Below, piece by piece: positions 5,111-7,485 of a stretch of 7,485 nucleotides of DNA (position 1 is its first letter; each line of letters opens with the position of its first letter). Below the pieces are notes generated by a model. That model saw only the letters and a list, made by a program, of their open reading frames with translations, did no database searches and was not told the DNA's origin. Both the position numbers and the translations under genes were made by a program. The stretch covers positions 1 to 7,485 of the forward strand of contig SKGZ01000096.1 in assembly GCA_007117175.1 (NCBI GenBank), in the 5' to 3' direction. The stretch comes from Bacteriovoracales bacterium (lineage in GTDB: Bacteria; Bdellovibrionota; Bacteriovoracia; Bacteriovoracales; Bacteriovoracaceae).

Positions 5111-5944
5111 ATGGGTTTAAGAATTAACACCAACGTGGCATCAATTTCAGGTATGAACAACATGAAAAAGGTGACTGCGGCACAGAGTGAATCAAACGCA
5201 AAGTTGAGCTCTGGTTCTCGAATTAACAAGTCTGCTGACGATGCGGCAGGTTTGGCGATCTCAGAAAAAATGAAATCGCACATTCGATCATCAAAACAAG
5301 CATCGAGAAACGCTAGTGATGCTGTCAGTATGATTCAAGTTTCCGAAGGTGGCTTGAATGAAATCTCTGGAATGCTCACTCGCTTAAGAGAACTTGCTAT
5401 CCAATCTGGTTCTGACACCGTGGGTGACAAAGAAAGACAGTACTTGGATAAAGAGTACCAGCAGTTAAAAAACGAAATTCAAAGGATTTCTCAAACCACT
5501 GAATTTAACGGTAAAAAACTTTTAGCCGGCGATGGAGACGTTTATGATTTTCAAGTGGGAATCATGAACAATGACTTTGAAGATCGCATCACTTACAACT
5601 CTGCAGAAGTAGGTGCCACTCTAGACTCTTTAGGAATTGCCAATGCTGAAGCTGCCACTAAAAAAGGTGCCCAGCAAAGCTTAGGAGCTCTGGACGAAGC
5701 GATTCAAAGAGTGTCTGAAAACCGCTCCACTTTAGGTGCATTGCAAAACCGCTTAGGAGTGACCATCAACAACTTGGATACTTCAGTGGAAAACCTCTCA
5801 GCTGCTAATAGTCGTATCCGCGACCTAGACTTCGCTGAAGAGTCTGCAGAATCTGCTCGTTTAGCAGTCTTACAAAATGCTTCTACTTCAGTCTTAGCTC
5901 AAGCCAATGCTTCTGGAAGCTACGCGTTAAAGTTGATCGGCTAA
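5111..5944 (+). CDS. fliC: Flagellin (filament protein, D0/D1-only type)
   Basis: This is the subunit of the flagellar filament, exported by the flagellar type III system and assembled at the tip. The 277-residue product has the conserved N-terminal coiled-coil domain at 1-140: MGLRINTNVASISG, LSSGSRINKSADDAAGLAISEKM (32-54), LTRLRELAIQSGSDT (89-103) and TEFNGKKLL (130-138). A short middle with DFQVG (146-150) follows, then the C-terminal domain with LGALQNRL (208-215), ENLSAANSRIRDLDFAEES (227-245) and ALKLIG at the end. The surface D2/D3 domains are absent, so it is near the minimal flagellin length, like those of Bdellovibrio-type organisms and Bacillus. GGAGG (5101-5105) sits five bases upstream. 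The gene is monocistronic, with a strong terminator behind it. I found no clean sigma-28 or sigma-54 promoter. Other flagellin copies may exist elsewhere in the genome. Confidence 0.96.
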   Translation: MGLRINTNVASISGMNNMKKVTAAQSESNAKLSSGSRINKSADDAAGLAISEKMKSHIRSSKQASRNASDAVSMIQVSEGGLNEISGMLTRLRELAIQSGSDTVGDKERQYLDKEYQQLKNEIQRISQTTEFNGKKLLAGDGDVYDFQVGIMNNDFEDRITYNSAEVGATLDSLGIANAEAATKKGAQQSLGALDEAIQRVSENRSTLGALQNRLGVTINNLDTSVENLSAANSRIRDLDFAEESAESARLAVLQNASTSVLAQANASGSYALKLIG

Positions 5945-5958
5945 TCACCAACCTTACC

Positions 5959-5990
5959 AGGCCCTACCCTCTTTGAGTAGGGCCTTTTTT
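5959..5990 (+). terminator. Intrinsic terminator after flagellin
   Basis: AGGCCCTAC (5959-5967) pairs perfectly with GTAGGGCCT (5977-5985) around a nine-base loop, followed directly by a T6 run (5985-5990) and ATTGTCTT. This GC-rich nine-base stem and U-tract is the clearest terminator in the window. It begins 14 bases after the flagellin stop. Confidence 0.93.
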
Positions 5991-5991
5991 A

Positions 5992-6022
5992 TTGTCTTCA
6001 GTGCTCAGTGGTGATAAATAAT
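5992..6022 (+). promoter_or_regulatory. Weak candidate promoter for trmB-dnaG
   Basis: TTGTCT (5992-5997) and AATAAT (6017-6022, 5/6 to TATAAT) are 19 bp apart, slightly long. Transcription would start near 6028-6030, at the trmB ATG, again giving little or no leader. The gene has no Shine-Dalgarno, which fits. A promoter is required here because a strong terminator lies immediately upstream, but the exact boxes are uncertain. Confidence 0.35.
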
Positions 6023-6029
6023 TCACACT

Positions 6030-6749
6030 ATGCCTTCAACTCAGCTCGAACATTGTTTTCAAGAAAATTTTAATTATAGTCACAAAAACCCCTACCACCA
6101 AAAACTGAAAGACTTTGAGCAATTTGTGCTCACTGACAAAGAAGGTGAAAAGTTTCGCGGTGCTTGGAATCAACACTTCTTTAAGAGAGAACAACCAGTT
6201 ATTTTAGAAATCGGATCAGGCTACGGCCACTTTATGCTCGAGTATTGTCAAAGGTATCCCGAGCATCATTATGTGGGGCTAGATTATCGTTTCAAGCGCA
6301 GCTACCAATTGGCCAGAAAACTCAGTGATTTTGAGAATAAAAACTTTTGTTTTTTAAGGGCCAAAGGGGAAAGATTACAATTTCTTTTTGCACCAGAAGA
6401 ACTCGATCAGATTTTCTTTTTTTTTCCTGATCCTTGGCCCAAGACAAGGCACCATAAAAAAAGACTTTTTCAAGCAGCCTTTTTAGCTCAATGTGAAAAG
6501 GCCTTAAAAAAAGGTGGTCAACTGCTGGTCAAAACTGATCATAGTGGCTATTTTCAATGGATGCTGGAACACTTTGCCATTTACCAAAAGCAATCCAATC
6601 AACTCAAAATTATTTTTCAAAGCAGTGATCTTCATTCCGATTCACAAGCCTGCCCTCACACTGTTTTAAAAGAAATCCCCACTAAATTTGAAAAACTATT
6701 TTTAAGTCAGGGCAAAAAAATTAAAGCGCTGGTGATTGAAAAATTATGA
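6030..6749 (+). CDS. trmB: tRNA (guanine-N7-)-methyltransferase
   Basis: TrmB uses S-adenosylmethionine to make m7G at position 46 in the tRNA variable loop. The 239-residue product has a Rossmann-type methyltransferase fold. The SAM-binding motif ILEIGSGYGHFMLEYC is at 58-73, with acidic Asp85 in VGLDYRFKR. The family hallmark FPDPWPKTRHHKKR lies at 132-145, GGQLLVKTDHSGYF at 162-175, and the C-terminal TKFE at 218-221, which belongs to the guanine-binding pocket. Length is normal. The ATG at 6030 has no Shine-Dalgarno, and its leader is probably very short. The T9 run at 6417-6425 encodes Phe residues directly before PDPWP. The TGA stop overlaps the next ATG by 4 bases (ATGA), implying coupled translation of the primase. 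Confidence 0.95.
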   Translation: MPSTQLEHCFQENFNYSHKNPYHQKLKDFEQFVLTDKEGEKFRGAWNQHFFKREQPVILEIGSGYGHFMLEYCQRYPEHHYVGLDYRFKRSYQLARKLSDFENKNFCFLRAKGERLQFLFAPEELDQIFFFFPDPWPKTRHHKKRLFQAAFLAQCEKALKKGGQLLVKTDHSGYFQWMLEHFAIYQKQSNQLKIIFQSSDLHSDSQACPHTVLKEIPTKFEKLFLSQGKKIKALVIEKL

Positions 6750-7485
6750 GCTATCAAATTAATGAGATTAAAAATATCATCAAGAATACCCCGCTTTCCA
6801 AAATTATTGGAGAGTATCTGCCCTTAAAAAAGCAAGGGGCTAATTTTGAAGCTATCTGTCCTTTTCACCAAGACACTAAACCTTCTCTCAAAATCAGTGA
6901 CTCCAAAGGGATTTATAAATGTTTTGCCTGTGAAGCTGCCGGTGATGCCATTAGCTTTGTGCAAGATTATAAAAAGCTAGATTTTCGTGAAGCTCTCAGT
7001 GAGATTGCCCAGCTGATTGGCATCTCTGTTCAAGAAATCCAAAAAAACTCTCAAGGTCAAAAAGAATCGGCCAAAATGATTCTTGCCAGAAAGATTATGA
7101 AGGCAAGTCACAGTCTTTTTTGCAAAAATGCTAGAGAAAAAGAAATCACCACCTTTGAAAACTTTCTTGATCAGAGAAAGCTTTCTCATCAAACTGCTGA
7201 AAAGTTTCAATTAGGTCTGGCCCCAGCTGGCAACGGACTTTTTCACTACCTGCAAAGCTTAGATAAACCAGAGGTGATTTCATTAGCATGTGAATTAGGT
7301 TTAATTAAGGAAAATCAAAAATCTCAATTCAACCAGAGTCACTATGATACCTTTCGCCAAAGATTTATTTTTCCTATTTGGGACCACTCTGGGCAATTAT
7401 GCGGATATAGCTCACGTGCTATTCTTGCCAATCAACTCCCTAAGTACCTTAATTCAAAGGAATCATTTTTATTTAATAAAAAAGA
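6746..7485 (+). CDS. dnaG: DNA primase DnaG (3' end outside window)
   Basis: DnaG makes the RNA primers used at the replication fork. The ATG at 6746 overlaps the trmB stop, and 246 codons can be read before the window ends; a full DnaG is about 580-600 residues. The N-terminal CHC2 zinc-binding domain shows CPFH at 38-41 and CFAC at 59-62, giving ligands Cys38, His41, Cys59 and Cys62, followed by GDAISFVQDY. The start of the RNA-polymerase core appears at about 202-245: TFRQRFIFPIWDHSGQLCGYSSR, then PKYLNSKESFLF. Some normally invariant positions differ: HQDTKPS where HxEKTPS is usual, and GYSSR where GFGGR is usual. The catalytic TOPRIM residues lie beyond the edge. It is probably the replicative primase, somewhat divergent. 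A second CHC2/TOPRIM paralogue cannot be excluded without the rest. Confidence 0.88.
   Translation, partial: MSYQINEIKNIIKNTPLSKIIGEYLPLKKQGANFEAICPFHQDTKPSLKISDSKGIYKCFACEAAGDAISFVQDYKKLDFREALSEIAQLIGISVQEIQKNSQGQKESAKMILARKIMKASHSLFCKNAREKEITTFENFLDQRKLSHQTAEKFQLGLAPAGNGLFHYLQSLDKPEVISLACELGLIKENQKSQFNQSHYDTFRQRFIFPIWDHSGQLCGYSSRAILANQLPKYLNSKESFLFNKK

Overview
The window is a dense, AT-rich bacterial chromosome segment (roughly 40% GC by eye). It carries three groups of genes. Gene content, a compact D0/D1-only flagellin and a scpA-scpB-rluB cluster preceded by a site-2 protease suggest a flagellated Gram-negative of the Bdellovibrionota/deltaproteobacterial type. That placement is an inference from protein resemblance, not a database result. 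No mobile element, CRISPR array, tRNA or rRNA is visible.

Block 1 (1-3462, minus strand) reads, in transcription order: an M50 site-2 protease, scpA, scpB and rluB. ScpA and ScpB are the kleisin and winged-helix partners of SMC in chromosome condensation and segregation. RluB is a 23S rRNA pseudouridine synthase and runs off the left edge. ScpA and ScpB overlap by 4 bases. ScpB has an unusually long acidic tail that includes a 15-bp tandem repeat.

Block 2 (3463-4851, plus strand) starts from a compact divergent promoter region. It holds a NudB-like Nudix hydrolase, a short exported SH3-like protein that starts at TTG and overlaps the Nudix gene, and two small proteins of 77 and 54 residues joined by a TAATG overlap. 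The last three have no function I can assign.

Block 3 (4852-5990) is a flagellin gene behind a 259-bp intergenic region. That region contains a 14-bp-stem palindrome, further hairpins and a duplicated translation-start module. The upstream copy of the module drives a possible six-codon leader ORF that ends one base before the flagellin ATG. A strong intrinsic terminator follows the gene.

Block 4 (5991-7485) is trmB (tRNA m7G46 methyltransferase) overlapping the start of a dnaG-type primase that runs off the right edge. The genes are mostly housekeeping. The least explained parts are the flagellin leader, the ScpB tail and the small-protein operon.
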